Positions 26,726-35,654 of a stretch of 64,000 bases of DNA are shown one piece after another. The stretch is taken from contig NZ_JAMBNV010000001.1 in assembly GCF_023715245.1 (NCBI RefSeq), positions 868,001 through 932,000 on the forward strand, read 5' to 3'. The stretch is from Sporosarcina luteola. Lineage in GTDB: Bacteria > Bacillota > Bacilli > Bacillales_A > Planococcaceae. Each line of letters opens with the position of its first letter. The stretch's first letter is position 1. The notes under the pieces are model-generated. The model was not told the origin of the DNA. It did no database searches and saw only the letters and a program-made list of their open reading frames with translations. The translations under genes were made by a program, and so were the position numbers.

Positions 26726-28327
26726 TTGGACTATTTATACAATCCTTACACGACGACTCGGCACACTGTATTCGCGCGGAAAGGGATGGTGGCGACGTCG
26801 CAACCGCTGGCGGCTCAAGCGGGAATTGAAGTTATGCAGAAGGGCGGGAATGCGGTGGATGCGGCTATTGCAACTGCCGCTGCACTTACTGTCGTTGAGC
26901 CGACGACGAATGGAATGGGCGGCGATGCGTTTGCGATTGTGTGGATGAAGGATAAGCTTTACGGCTTGAATGCGTCGGGGCCAGCGCCGGAAGCATTGAC
27001 GCTTGAGGCGATGAAAGAGGCGGGGCATGAAAAGATTCCTGCAATGGGTTATGCGCCAATTACGGTGCCCGGGGTTCCGTCTGCTTGGGCAGAGCTATCG
27101 AAACGATTTGGCAATCTGCCTTTGATTGAGTCGCTTGCTCCGGCAATCCGTTATGCGGAGGAAGGGTACCCACTTACGCCGGTTTTAGGGAAATATTGGC
27201 GCATTGCTTACAAGAAATTCGTAGAGCATGATTCCGCTGAATTTGACGAATGGTTCAAAGTGTTCGCGCCGGATGGCCGAGCTCCTGAAATCGGGGAAAT
27301 GTGGAAGTCGCCGGATCATGCGAAGACGTTGCGTTCCATCGGTGAAACAAATGCGGAGTCGTTCTACAGAGGAGAGCTTGCGGATTTGATTGATGCGCAT
27401 GTAGCGAAAAACAATGGCTATCTCCGTAAATCTGACCTGGAAAAGTATAAAGCGGAATGGGTCGACCCGATCTCAACGAATTACAAAGGCTATGACGTAT
27501 GGGAAATTCCGCCGAACGGGCAAGGCGTCGTGACGCTAATGGCGCTCAATATCTTCTCGGAAATGAATCCAGCGGTACTAAACGACGTAGAGTCGCTGCA
27601 CGAACAGATCGAGGCGATGAAGCTGGCGTTTACCGATGGAAAAGCATTCATCACTGAAGAAAAGGATATGCCGATCGACATCGAGCACTTGCTGTCGAAG
27701 GAATATGCGAAGAAGCGGGCTGCTACAATTACAGAACGGGCATCAGTTCCTGAGCCGTACGAATTGCCGAGAAGCGGAACAATCTATTTGGCGACTGCGG
27801 ATGAAGAGGGGAATATGGTTTCATTCATCCAATCGAATTATATGGGCTTCGGATCCGGTGTTGTCGTGCCGGGGACAGGCATTACGCTTCAAAACCGCGG
27901 CATGGATTTTTCACTGGATCCGGCACATCCGAACGTATTGAAGCCAGGCAAACGTTCCTATAACACGATCATCCCGGGATTCCTGACGAAGGACGGACAA
28001 GCGGTAGGGCCATTCGGCATCATGGGCGGGTTCATGCAGCCGCAAGGACATTTCCAGGTCATCGTCAACACGGTCGATTATCATCTGAATCCGCAAGCGA
28101 CGCTCGATGCGCCGCGTTGGCAATGGATCGAGGGGAATAAAGTTCATGTTGAACCGAACTTCCCGAACCATATCGCGCAGGCACTCACCCGATTGGGACA
28201 TCAGATCGTACCGACATTAGACAGCGGATCATTCGGCAGAGGACAAATCATTTGGCGCGATCCGGAAACAGGCGTACTTTCAGGCGGAACAGAATCAAGG
28301 ACGGATGGAACGATTGTAGCTTGGTGA
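26726..28327 (+). CDS. Gamma-glutamyltransferase family protein (YwrD-like)
   Basis: 533 residues from TTG 26726; an in-frame GTG at 26690 precedes the TATAAT at 26696 and is rejected. No signal peptide, so probably cytoplasmic. GGNAVDAAIATAAALTVVEP and TNGMGGDAFAIV are the large-subunit signatures. SGTIYLATADEEGN holds the Thr that is the autoprocessing nucleophile in this Ntn-hydrolase family, followed by QSNYMGFGSGVVV and RSYNTIIPGF. It should self-cleave into two chains and act on gamma-glutamyl or related amide bonds (glutathione, cephalosporin side chains). The YwrD subgroup is poorly characterised. Confidence 0.88.
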   Translation: MDYLYNPYTTTRHTVFARKGMVATSQPLAAQAGIEVMQKGGNAVDAAIATAAALTVVEPTTNGMGGDAFAIVWMKDKLYGLNASGPAPEALTLEAMKEAGHEKIPAMGYAPITVPGVPSAWAELSKRFGNLPLIESLAPAIRYAEEGYPLTPVLGKYWRIAYKKFVEHDSAEFDEWFKVFAPDGRAPEIGEMWKSPDHAKTLRSIGETNAESFYRGELADLIDAHVAKNNGYLRKSDLEKYKAEWVDPISTNYKGYDVWEIPPNGQGVVTLMALNIFSEMNPAVLNDVESLHEQIEAMKLAFTDGKAFITEEKDMPIDIEHLLSKEYAKKRAATITERASVPEPYELPRSGTIYLATADEEGNMVSFIQSNYMGFGSGVVVPGTGITLQNRGMDFSLDPAHPNVLKPGKRSYNTIIPGFLTKDGQAVGPFGIMGGFMQPQGHFQVIVNTVDYHLNPQATLDAPRWQWIEGNKVHVEPNFPNHIAQALTRLGHQIVPTLDSGSFGRGQIIWRDPETGVLSGGTESRTDGTIVAW

Positions 28328-28368
28328 GGATTAACAGGCACTTGATTAAAAAACTTTTATAGAACATA

Positions 28369-28425
28369 ATCACACCTTCTTCTCGGTACCTAACGAATCG
28401 ACAGAGGAGGTGTTTTTTATTTTTC
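28369..28425 (+). terminator. Candidate terminator after the gamma-glutamyltransferase gene
   Basis: ACACCTTCT can pair with AGAGGAGGTGT (small bulges), followed by TTTTTTAT. Confidence 0.5.
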
Positions 28426-28501
28426 TTTACAAGTGTCAACCAATTCAGAACCTTCATGTGATAAAATAGTTAGAAAGAGACGCCGGGGTAGGTGAGAATC
28501 G

Positions 28502-31500
28502 ATGAAGACAAAGCCCATTTTACTATCCAAGCTGATGCCGCCGACGCCGTCCGCCACGTATATGCGGAGAGCTTCGTTCGTCAAAAAGCTGAAAATGGCG
28601 GACCGGGTGAAGCTGACGTTGATGCATAGCGGGGCGGGGTATGGGAAGAGTTCGGGGCTTTCTGCGTATTTCCATGACACAAAAGCTGTATATAGCTGGT
28701 ATTCGGTGACAGGGGAAGACGACGACGTCTATCCGTTCATCACCTATCTGACGCAAAGCATTCGCCGTGTCGTGCCGGAGTTCGGTGCATCGTTATCCGA
28801 ATGGGACAGGCCGAATTTGCATCCAAAGGAATTGGATCTTGAACGATGGCTCGCCCTTTTCATCAATGAGCTTTGTGAAATCGATACACCTCTCTTCATT
28901 GTCATCGACGATTTCCATCACGTCGACCATGTATTTTTAGTGAATTATCTTGTTGAAAAGATAATTGATTCATTACCTCCCAACACCCGCCTAATTGTCG
29001 CAACGAGGAACCGTCCGCGTTGGGCGAGCCTCGTAAAGTTGAAAGTTACAGGACAGCTAAACGAACTGTCGGAAGAGGACTTTCTGTTTTCGGAAGAGGA
29101 AGTCGCCGTCTTTTATGAGGATTATTTTGATCAAACACTTACCGATGCAGAGGCAGCTTCTGTCATCCGGTTGACGGAAGGATGGGCGATTGCCGTCAAT
29201 CTGCTCGCACTCCATCTCGCCGGTGGTGAAGCCCATTTACCGACCGCAATGAAACCCGCATTGCATGACTTGTTTGCCTATCTTTCCGAGGAAGTTTTCA
29301 ATCGGATGGGTGAAGAAGAAAAGGAATGGTTGCTGGCCTTTTCGATTTTTCCAACGTTTTCGTTGGAGATAGTCGATAGTTTTTATGGGAATGCAGCGGC
29401 AAGCACACTACGGCAGCTAGCGGAACGCCATGTGTTCATCCAATCGCTTGGGGAAGGGACATACCGGTATCACGCGCTGTTCCAACAATTTTTGGAACGG
29501 AAATGGCAAGCGGTCAATTCCGACCAGTTTTATTCAACCCAAAAACAGGCGGCGGAATTTTATCTTCGGCAATCAAACCCGATTGAAGCGATTTCCCATG
29601 CCGTGAAAAGCATGGACGCGTCTTTCATCGGACAAATTATCGTCGACAACGGCGTTGCCCTGATTAAAGCCGGCCAGTTCGAGTGGCTGCTTGAAATCAT
29701 CAAAAGCTTGTCGCCGGACGTTTTCGCACAGTTCTACCCTCTCTATTTCTTCGAAGGGGAGGCGCATCGGTACCGTGCTTTTTATGAGAAAGCACGAGTG
29801 GCATATTCGGCATGCATCGAAGCGGCCGAAAAACGGGGGGACGATTATTTTGCGGGGCGTGCACATGCCGGCATCGCAAACATTTATCTTGATACGATCC
29901 AACCTGGATTGGCAGATCCGTATTTAATGAACGCAATCCTTTTCGCCGAGAAGAGCGATAGGACGAGCGTATTGGAAATGGAATTGTTGAAACGGCAATT
30001 CGCGGAAAATCTAGTCAACCTGGGGAAGGCATCGGATGCTGCAAAGTGGGTGGAGCAGGAGATTCATGATAAAAGCATCCTGAGGGAAGGGAATTTGGAT
30101 GCGAGGATTGCGTTGCGGACGGGAAAGTTACGGGAGGCGCAGGCGTACTTGTCGGAACGGGTGGACAGTTTGACGCTGCCCGATGCACACCGGGAAACGG
30201 ATATCCTCCTATCCTTGATCTACTCGATGACCGGCGAGAATGAACTTGCTTTGGAGAGTGCTGCGAGGGGGATACAGCTTGGTCGGAAGGAGAAATCAGG
30301 CTTTATCGAAGCAGTCGGGCTTATTCGTATGGGGCATGCGAAAATTATAGCCGATCGGGGCGATGCGGCGATTGCGAAAGATCATTATATCCGGGCGATT
30401 GAGCGGATGGATGAGCTGAACGTTTCGCGCGGTAATGCAGAGCCGTATATGGGCTTGTCTATCGTGGCGGCACGGCAAGGCGATTTTGCAGAAGCGATCC
30501 GGTACGGGGAAGCGGGCTTGCGGGAGACGGAGCGTGTCAATGATGGCTGGTTGTCTGCATTGATTCATATCGGACTAGCAATAGTACATTTTTACGCGAA
30601 CAACGAAACGGATATGGAACAGCATCTGAATGAGGCGGGGCGGCTTTTCGGGGAGTGCGGTGATTTGTACGGGGAAATGGTGACAGCGTTTTGGTCGATG
30701 AATTTGTATGACCGGACGAAAGCGGACCGGCATTATTCAGAGCATGCGGAACGTTTTTTCACGCTTTGCCGAGACTACACTTTCTTTTTGACGAACGACA
30801 CAATCTTCGGCCCATTCGACCGCCAGTCCATTCATCCTTTAGTACTCAAGGCGGCCCGTTTCCATAAAGAAAACGCCGACATTCAGCACGCAATCCACCT
30901 ACTTGGTTTGGAGGATACCGCTTCACATCCCGGATATAAAATGGATGTTCAATTATTAGGACCGTTCGCGATTCATCTTGGACTTGAGGAAGTGGCCGAC
31001 CGGAAGTGGCAACGCGATAAGTCGAAGGAAATTTTCATTTATTTGTTGTTGAATAAAAACCGATACGTCCCGAAAGAGGAAATTATGCAGGCGCTATGGG
31101 AAGATGCCGATGACAAGAGCGCCGACCGGGATTTCAAAGTGGCATTGAATGCTTTGCTGAAAGTGATTGAGCCGAATCGCAGTGCGCGGGAAAACCCGTT
31201 TTTCATTCTCCGAAAGCAGACGATGTACCAGCTGAATCCGAAAGCGGATATCAAGACGGATCTTGAACGTTTCAAAAAGCATGTGGAAGCGGGCTTGTCG
31301 GAAAAGACTGCGGAAAGAGCGGTCGACCACCTATTGAAAGCAGCCGCGCTCTACAAAGGGAAACTGTTTGAGGAAAAGCTGTCCGTCGATTGGATTGCGC
31401 AAGAGCGTGAACGTGTCGAGCAGCTGTACATCCAAGCACTCGAACGCCTCGCCCAGTCATATACGAGATTGCAAGACTATGGCAAAACGATCGAGTGGGC

Positions 31501-31696
31501 TGAGAAGCTTTTGCGGATCGACCAGACGTGGGAGGAAGCATACCGTCTGCTCATGTACGCCCACTATCAGTTGCAAAACCGCCCGCAATCGATCAAATGG
31601 TACCGGAAGTGCAAATCCGTTTTACAAGAAGAGCTCTCCATTGAACCGATGGAAACGACAGAGCAAATGTACAAGATGATTATGAATGAAGTATAG
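28502..31696 (+). CDS. Large ATP-binding transcriptional activator with TPR region and SARP-type BTAD C-terminus
   Basis: A 1064-residue regulator. SGAGYGKSSG at about residue 41 is a Walker A loop, and LFIVIDDFHHVD at about 130 the Walker B; the first 330 residues match the STAND/MalT-type ATPase (RLTEGWAIAVNLLALHLAGG is typical). A helical, TPR-like region spans about 380-790. From about 815, VQLLGPFAIHLG starts an OmpR-like winged helix, and from about 905 to the end a BTAD domain (ADIKTDLERFKKHVE ... ALERLAQSY). It is the probable activator of the ABC transporter/acyl-CoA operon that starts 262 bp downstream. The C-terminal arrangement is that of SARP regulators rather than the LuxR-type HTH end of MalT. 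Confidence 0.88.
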   Translation: MKTKPILLSKLMPPTPSATYMRRASFVKKLKMADRVKLTLMHSGAGYGKSSGLSAYFHDTKAVYSWYSVTGEDDDVYPFITYLTQSIRRVVPEFGASLSEWDRPNLHPKELDLERWLALFINELCEIDTPLFIVIDDFHHVDHVFLVNYLVEKIIDSLPPNTRLIVATRNRPRWASLVKLKVTGQLNELSEEDFLFSEEEVAVFYEDYFDQTLTDAEAASVIRLTEGWAIAVNLLALHLAGGEAHLPTAMKPALHDLFAYLSEEVFNRMGEEEKEWLLAFSIFPTFSLEIVDSFYGNAAASTLRQLAERHVFIQSLGEGTYRYHALFQQFLERKWQAVNSDQFYSTQKQAAEFYLRQSNPIEAISHAVKSMDASFIGQIIVDNGVALIKAGQFEWLLEIIKSLSPDVFAQFYPLYFFEGEAHRYRAFYEKARVAYSACIEAAEKRGDDYFAGRAHAGIANIYLDTIQPGLADPYLMNAILFAEKSDRTSVLEMELLKRQFAENLVNLGKASDAAKWVEQEIHDKSILREGNLDARIALRTGKLREAQAYLSERVDSLTLPDAHRETDILLSLIYSMTGENELALESAARGIQLGRKEKSGFIEAVGLIRMGHAKIIADRGDAAIAKDHYIRAIERMDELNVSRGNAEPYMGLSIVAARQGDFAEAIRYGEAGLRETERVNDGWLSALIHIGLAIVHFYANNETDMEQHLNEAGRLFGECGDLYGEMVTAFWSMNLYDRTKADRHYSEHAERFFTLCRDYTFFLTNDTIFGPFDRQSIHPLVLKAARFHKENADIQHAIHLLGLEDTASHPGYKMDVQLLGPFAIHLGLEEVADRKWQRDKSKEIFIYLLLNKNRYVPKEEIMQALWEDADDKSADRDFKVALNALLKVIEPNRSARENPFFILRKQTMYQLNPKADIKTDLERFKKHVEAGLSEKTAERAVDHLLKAAALYKGKLFEEKLSVDWIAQERERVEQLYIQALERLAQSYTRLQDYGKTIEWAEKLLRIDQTWEEAYRLLMYAHYQLQNRPQSIKWYRKCKSVLQEELSIEPMETTEQMYKMIMNEV

Positions 31697-31709
31697 AGAA
31701 GTTTTGACT

Positions 31710-31746
31710 AGAATGGACCCTTCGCTCTTGCAGGGGTCCATTCTTT
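31710..31746 (+). terminator. Hairpin after the regulator gene whose 3' arm is the first unit of repeat array A
   Basis: AGAATGGACCC (31710-31720) pairs perfectly with GGGTCCATTCT (31734-31744) over 11 bp. Only a short T-run follows, so termination efficiency is uncertain. Confidence 0.65.
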
Positions 31747-31880
31747 GTACTTCAGGGTCCATTCTTTTAAATCAAAGGTCCATTTACCTCACGTCAAGGT
31801 CCATTCTTCTCAACAAGGGCCCGATCTTCCCGCGGCAAGGTCCATTCTTCCTTAATCAAGGTCCATACCCCTCTGTAACT
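31731..31880. repeat. Intergenic repeat array A, seven units, period 21 bp
   Basis: The core GGTCCATTCTT, often preceded by CAA, recurs with its first GG at 31735, 31756, 31777, 31798, 31818, 31839 and 31860: spacings of 21, 21, 21, 20, 21 and 21. Unit 5 (GGCCCGATCTT) and unit 7 (GGTCCATACCC) are degenerate. The other 9-10 bp of each unit vary. The array fills most of the space between the regulator and the transporter operon. Confidence 0.88.
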
Positions 31881-31957
31881 CATTTGCAACTCCCATCCAA
31901 TAGAGTAGTAGACAGGAAGAAAGCGTTTACAAAACGAGTGGAGAGAGGAGTTGCAGT

Positions 31958-33214
31958 ATGAAGAAGAAATTGTGGTTGGTCTTATTGTTTGCAATGGTGC
32001 TTGCCATCAGCGCAGCTTGCAGCAAATCGGAAGAAGGGGAAGCGTCAACGGAAAAAGAAACACCATCGAAAACGACACCCGTGTCAGGAGATAACAAAAC
32101 TGAAGAGCAAGGCACGATCAAAATCGGCGTCCTCGCCTCATTGACCGGTGCGCTTGAGTCATACGGCAAGCAGACAAAGCAAGGCTTCGAGCTTGGTCTT
32201 GAATATGCGACGGGCGGCACGATGGAAGTCGCAGGAAAGAAAATCGAAGTCGTTTACGAAGATACGGAAACAAAGCCGGAAGTCGCCGTCCAAAAAGCGA
32301 CGAAGCTTCTTGAAGAGGACGAAGTTGATTTCCTCGTCGGTTCCTCCAGTTCAGGTGACACGCTCGCAGTCCTTCCTTTAGCGGAAGAGTACGAAAAAAT
32401 CATGATTGTCGAGCCGGCTGTTGCGGATAGTATCACAGGTTCCGAATTCAATCCATACATTTTCCGGACGGGGCGTAACTCATCACAGGATGCCGTCGCG
32501 GGAGCTGCAGCAATCGCAGGTCCTGGTGTGAAAATCGCGACATTCGCACCGGATTATTCATTCGGCTGGGATGGTGTAGCGGCGTTCAAGAAGGCGGCTG
32601 AAGATCTCGGTGCTGAAGTCATCATCGAAGAATTCGCGGATCCTGCAGCAACGGATTTTACATCCAATTTGCAGAAGATCATTGAAGCGAAACCGGATTA
32701 TATGTTTGTCGTCTGGGCTGGTGCAAACTCGCCTTGGAACCAGATCGCCGATTTGAAGATGCAGGAGAAAGGCATCAAGATCTCGACAGGTGCCCCGGAT
32801 ATCCCGGCACTTTCCATCATGGAGCCGCTTGTCGGCATGGAAGGGTTCTCCGTCTACTATCACACGCTTCCTAATAACGAAGTGAATGATTGGCTCGTGA
32901 AGGAACATAAGGCTCGCTATAACGGCGAAGTTCCGGATTTATTCACACCGGGAGGCATGTCCGCAGCAATCGCAATCGTCGAAGCATTAACGAAGTCGAA
33001 TGGCAATGCGGATGGCAACGAACTAATAAAAGTCATGGAAGGAATGTCTTTCGAAACACCGAAAGGAACGATGACTTTCCGTTCAGAAGATCACCAAGCA
33101 TTGCAGACGCTTTATTCCATCAAGCTCGAAAAACAGGATGGCGTCCCGTATCCGGTTCCAGTTCTTATCAGAGAGCTTTCGGCTGATGAAACCGAGCCGC
33201 CGATCAAAAACTGA
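31958..33214 (+). CDS. ABC transporter substrate-binding lipoprotein (Leu/Ile/Val-binding family)
   Basis: A 418-residue type I periplasmic-binding-fold protein. The N-terminus has a lipoprotein signal ending in ISAAC, so Cys about 21 should be lipidated and the protein held on the outer face of the membrane. IKIGVLASLTGALESYGKQ is the LivJ/LivK start, and VGSSSSGDTLAVLPLAEEY the first hinge region. A Ser/Glu/Lys/Thr-rich linker (residues 22-48) follows the lipid anchor. Despite the family name, many such proteins bind aromatic or aliphatic carboxylates, which suits the acyl-CoA genes in this operon. AGAGAGGAG precedes the ATG. Confidence 0.9.
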   Translation: MKKKLWLVLLFAMVLAISAACSKSEEGEASTEKETPSKTTPVSGDNKTEEQGTIKIGVLASLTGALESYGKQTKQGFELGLEYATGGTMEVAGKKIEVVYEDTETKPEVAVQKATKLLEEDEVDFLVGSSSSGDTLAVLPLAEEYEKIMIVEPAVADSITGSEFNPYIFRTGRNSSQDAVAGAAAIAGPGVKIATFAPDYSFGWDGVAAFKKAAEDLGAEVIIEEFADPAATDFTSNLQKIIEAKPDYMFVVWAGANSPWNQIADLKMQEKGIKISTGAPDIPALSIMEPLVGMEGFSVYYHTLPNNEVNDWLVKEHKARYNGEVPDLFTPGGMSAAIAIVEALTKSNGNADGNELIKVMEGMSFETPKGTMTFRSEDHQALQTLYSIKLEKQDGVPYPVPVLIRELSADETEPPIKN

Positions 33215-33239
33215 TCACCGACGGCAATAAAATACAGTA

Positions 33240-33299
33240 GGACAGTGATATCGCTGTCCTTCTCAATCGGATGGAAACATCTATCCGATCGAGAAGGAC
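33240..33299 (+). promoter_or_regulatory. Two overlapping hairpins between the binding-protein gene and the ATPase genes
   Basis: Hairpin 1 (33240-33259) is a 20-bp near-palindrome, GGACAG...CTGTCC. Hairpin 2 (33256-33299) pairs GTCCTTCTC with GAGAAGGAC and ATCGGAT with ATCCGAT. They share GTCC at 33256-33259, so they cannot form together. Likely effects are mRNA stabilisation or attenuation that gives more binding protein than membrane components. Confidence 0.65.
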
Positions 33300-33317
33300 G
33301 GGGAAGGGGGAGAACGA

Positions 33318-34091
33318 TTGGAACCGATCATACGAACAGAAAATCTGACCATCCGATTCGGCGGGCATACGGCCGTATCGCATGTGAATTTTGAAATGCC
33401 GCCACGGCACTTGAAGTCGATCATCGGGCCGAATGGGGCAGGCAAAACGACATTTTTCAACTTACTCAGCGGCGAGCTGAAACCGACTGAAGGGGACGTC
33501 TTCTTCAAGGGGGAATCGATGGCTTCCTTATCGGCTGTAGCCCGGACGCGGAAGGGACTCGGACGTTCATTCCAAATTACGAACGTGTTTCCGAATTTGA
33601 CCGTGCTGGAAAATGTCCGGCTGGCCGTCCAATCGAAGGAAAAGATCCGATATCAAATGGTCCGCCACTTCCTTCATTATAAACAGCTCATCGAAGAGGC
33701 GGAGAAACTGATCGCCCTCGTACTGCTCGATGGAAAGGAACATGCCATCGCTAGCCAATTATCCCATGGCGAGAAGCGGAAGCTCGAAATCGCGATGCTG
33801 CTAGCGCTCGATACGGAAGTGTTGCTGCTCGATGAACCGACGGCAGGCATGTCCCTCGAGGAAGTGCCAGCGATTTTGGACGTCATCCGGAAGATCAAAC
33901 AGACCGGTGAGAAAACGATTTTGTTGATCGAACACAAGATGGATATGATTTTGGACCTGTCGGATTCCATCATGGTGCTCTTCAACGGCAAGCTGCTGGC
34001 GGATGGAAGTCCGCAGGAAATCATGGACAATGAAACCGTGCAAAATGCGTATTTGGGAGGGCTTTACGATGAAAACCTTGCTGAAAGTTGA
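33318..34091 (+). CDS. livG: ABC transporter ATP-binding protein, LivG type
   Basis: 257 residues from TTG 33318, preceded by GGAAGGGGGAG. GPNGAGKTTFFNLL is Walker A, LSHGEKRKLEIAMLL the ABC signature (LSHGE), and VLLLDEPTAGMS Walker B with the MSxEE-type extension typical of LivG. It energises the permeases encoded downstream. It overlaps the next ATPase gene by 23 nt. Confidence 0.92.
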   Translation: MEPIIRTENLTIRFGGHTAVSHVNFEMPPRHLKSIIGPNGAGKTTFFNLLSGELKPTEGDVFFKGESMASLSAVARTRKGLGRSFQITNVFPNLTVLENVRLAVQSKEKIRYQMVRHFLHYKQLIEEAEKLIALVLLDGKEHAIASQLSHGEKRKLEIAMLLALDTEVLLLDEPTAGMSLEEVPAILDVIRKIKQTGEKTILLIEHKMDMILDLSDSIMVLFNGKLLADGSPQEIMDNETVQNAYLGGLYDENLAES

Positions 34092-34776
34092 GGACATCCA
34101 TACGCATATCGGCCAGTACCATATCCTTCAAGGGGTTTTCTTCGAAGCGCGAGAAGGGGAAGTGAGCGTGCTGCTCGGGCGCAACGGGGCGGGGAAGACG
34201 ACGACGTTGAAGACGATTATGGGTTTGACCCCGGCTTCGAAAGGCGCAGTCCTTTTCGATGGACAGGACATCACGAAAAAGCCGACGTATACGATTGCGA
34301 ATGGCGGCATCGGCTATGTCCCGGAAGACCAGGGGATCTTCGGCGATTTGACCGTCGAGGAGAATATGAAAGTCGCCATGCGGAAGGAAGACGAAGCTGC
34401 ATTTGCGCGACAGGATTATGTGCTGGAGCTGTTCCCAGATTTAAAGACGTTTTGGAAGAAGGACGGCGGGCATCTTTCTGGCGGTCAGAAGCAGATGCTC
34501 GCGATGGCCCGGGCGTTCGTCAATGACAGCAAGCTGCTCCTCATCGATGAGCCGTCGAAGGGACTCGCGCCGATCGTCATCGAGAAGGTGATGGAAGCGA
34601 TTACGGAGATGAAAAAAAGTACGACGATTGTGCTTGTCGAACAGAATTTCATGATGGCGAGCCGGATCGGTGACCGTTATACGCTCATCGATGACGGGGA
34701 GACGGTTCATGCGGGTGAGATGAAGGATCTGATCCACAATGAAGAAGTGAAACGAAAATACTTAGGAATCGGATGA
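34069..34776 (+). CDS. livF: ABC transporter ATP-binding protein, LivF type
   Basis: 235 residues from ATG 34069, which has GGGAGGG 5-10 nt upstream; the in-frame ATG at 34003 lies well within livG and lacks a site. LGRNGAGKTTTLKTIMGL is Walker A, LSGGQKQMLAMARAF the signature, LLLIDEPSKGLAPI Walker B, followed by VLVEQN, the usual LivF switch region. It completes the heterodimeric ATPase with LivG. Confidence 0.92.
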   Translation: MKTLLKVEDIHTHIGQYHILQGVFFEAREGEVSVLLGRNGAGKTTTLKTIMGLTPASKGAVLFDGQDITKKPTYTIANGGIGYVPEDQGIFGDLTVEENMKVAMRKEDEAAFARQDYVLELFPDLKTFWKKDGGHLSGGQKQMLAMARAFVNDSKLLLIDEPSKGLAPIVIEKVMEAITEMKKSTTIVLVEQNFMMASRIGDRYTLIDDGETVHAGEMKDLIHNEEVKRKYLGIG

Positions 34777-34789
34777 AGGGGGCTGCACG

Positions 34790-35650
34790 ATGGAATTACT
34801 CATCAATTTGACGGTGAACGGTTTGGCGACGGGCATGCTCATCTTCCTTCTTGCTTCCGGATTGACGCTCATTTTCGGTCTGATGAGCGTGCTGAATTTC
34901 GCGCATGGCGGACTGTTCGCGTGGGGCGCTTACTCGGGCGTCTGGTTCTATACATTGTCAGGAAGCTTCCTTATCGGCATTCTTGGCGCTATCATTACGG
35001 GAATCATTCTCGGGTTTATTACTGAAAAGCTGATCATCACGCCGGTTTATGGCAATCACGTACAACAGATCCTCATTACGCTCGGCTTCATGCTTGTGCT
35101 GACAGAGCTGTTGAAAGTCGTTTGGGGTCCGAATCAAATGGCTGCGAAAGTACCGTCGTACTTGGCGGGAAGCTGGGAATTCGGGGACGTCCTTATCATT
35201 AAATACCGGCTATTCATCATCATTGTAGGCTTCGCCGTATTCGGGGTTTTCCAATACATGCTCCTGAAGACGAAAATCGGCTTGATCGTCAGGGCGGGAG
35301 TCATGGATAAAGACATGGTGCAAGCGCTCGGCATCAATATTAAACGCGTATTCCTGTATGTCTTCATGGCGGGGTCAGCGCTTGCGGCATTGAGCGGTGT
35401 ATTGATGGCGCCATATTCCGGAGTCATCTATGCGGAAATGGGCTTTGAGTTTGCGATTTTGGCGTTCATCGTCGTTGTCATCGGCGGAATGGGCAGCTTT
35501 CCGGGATCGTTGTTCGCCGCCATTCTGGTCGGCCTCGCGGGAAGCTATATGGCGTACTACGTTCCTGCTCTATCACTTGCGGTCAATATGATGCTTATGG
35601 CTATCGTATTAATTTTCCGTCCGCAAGGGCTTTTTACGGCAAAGGGGTGA
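34790..35650 (+). CDS. livH: ABC transporter permease, LivH type
   Basis: A 286-residue integral membrane protein with about eight spans. NGLATGMLIFLLASGLTLIFGLMSVLNFAHG is represented here by its key parts: ASGLTLIFG and LNFAHGG, the family hallmark. GGMGSFPGSLFAAILVG near the end is the EAA-like coupling region facing the ATPases. It starts 13 bp after livF with GAAGGGGG ahead of the ATG. Confidence 0.92.
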   Translation: MELLINLTVNGLATGMLIFLLASGLTLIFGLMSVLNFAHGGLFAWGAYSGVWFYTLSGSFLIGILGAIITGIILGFITEKLIITPVYGNHVQQILITLGFMLVLTELLKVVWGPNQMAAKVPSYLAGSWEFGDVLIIKYRLFIIIVGFAVFGVFQYMLLKTKIGLIVRAGVMDKDMVQALGINIKRVFLYVFMAGSALAALSGVLMAPYSGVIYAEMGFEFAILAFIVVVIGGMGSFPGSLFAAILVGLAGSYMAYYVPALSLAVNMMLMAIVLIFRPQGLFTAKG

Positions 35651-35654
35651 CGGC

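Noticed and set aside
31686-31961. Small protein gene across array A
   Set aside because: The frame simply reads the 21-bp repeats, has no ribosome binding site and overlaps the regulator stop and the next gene's start.
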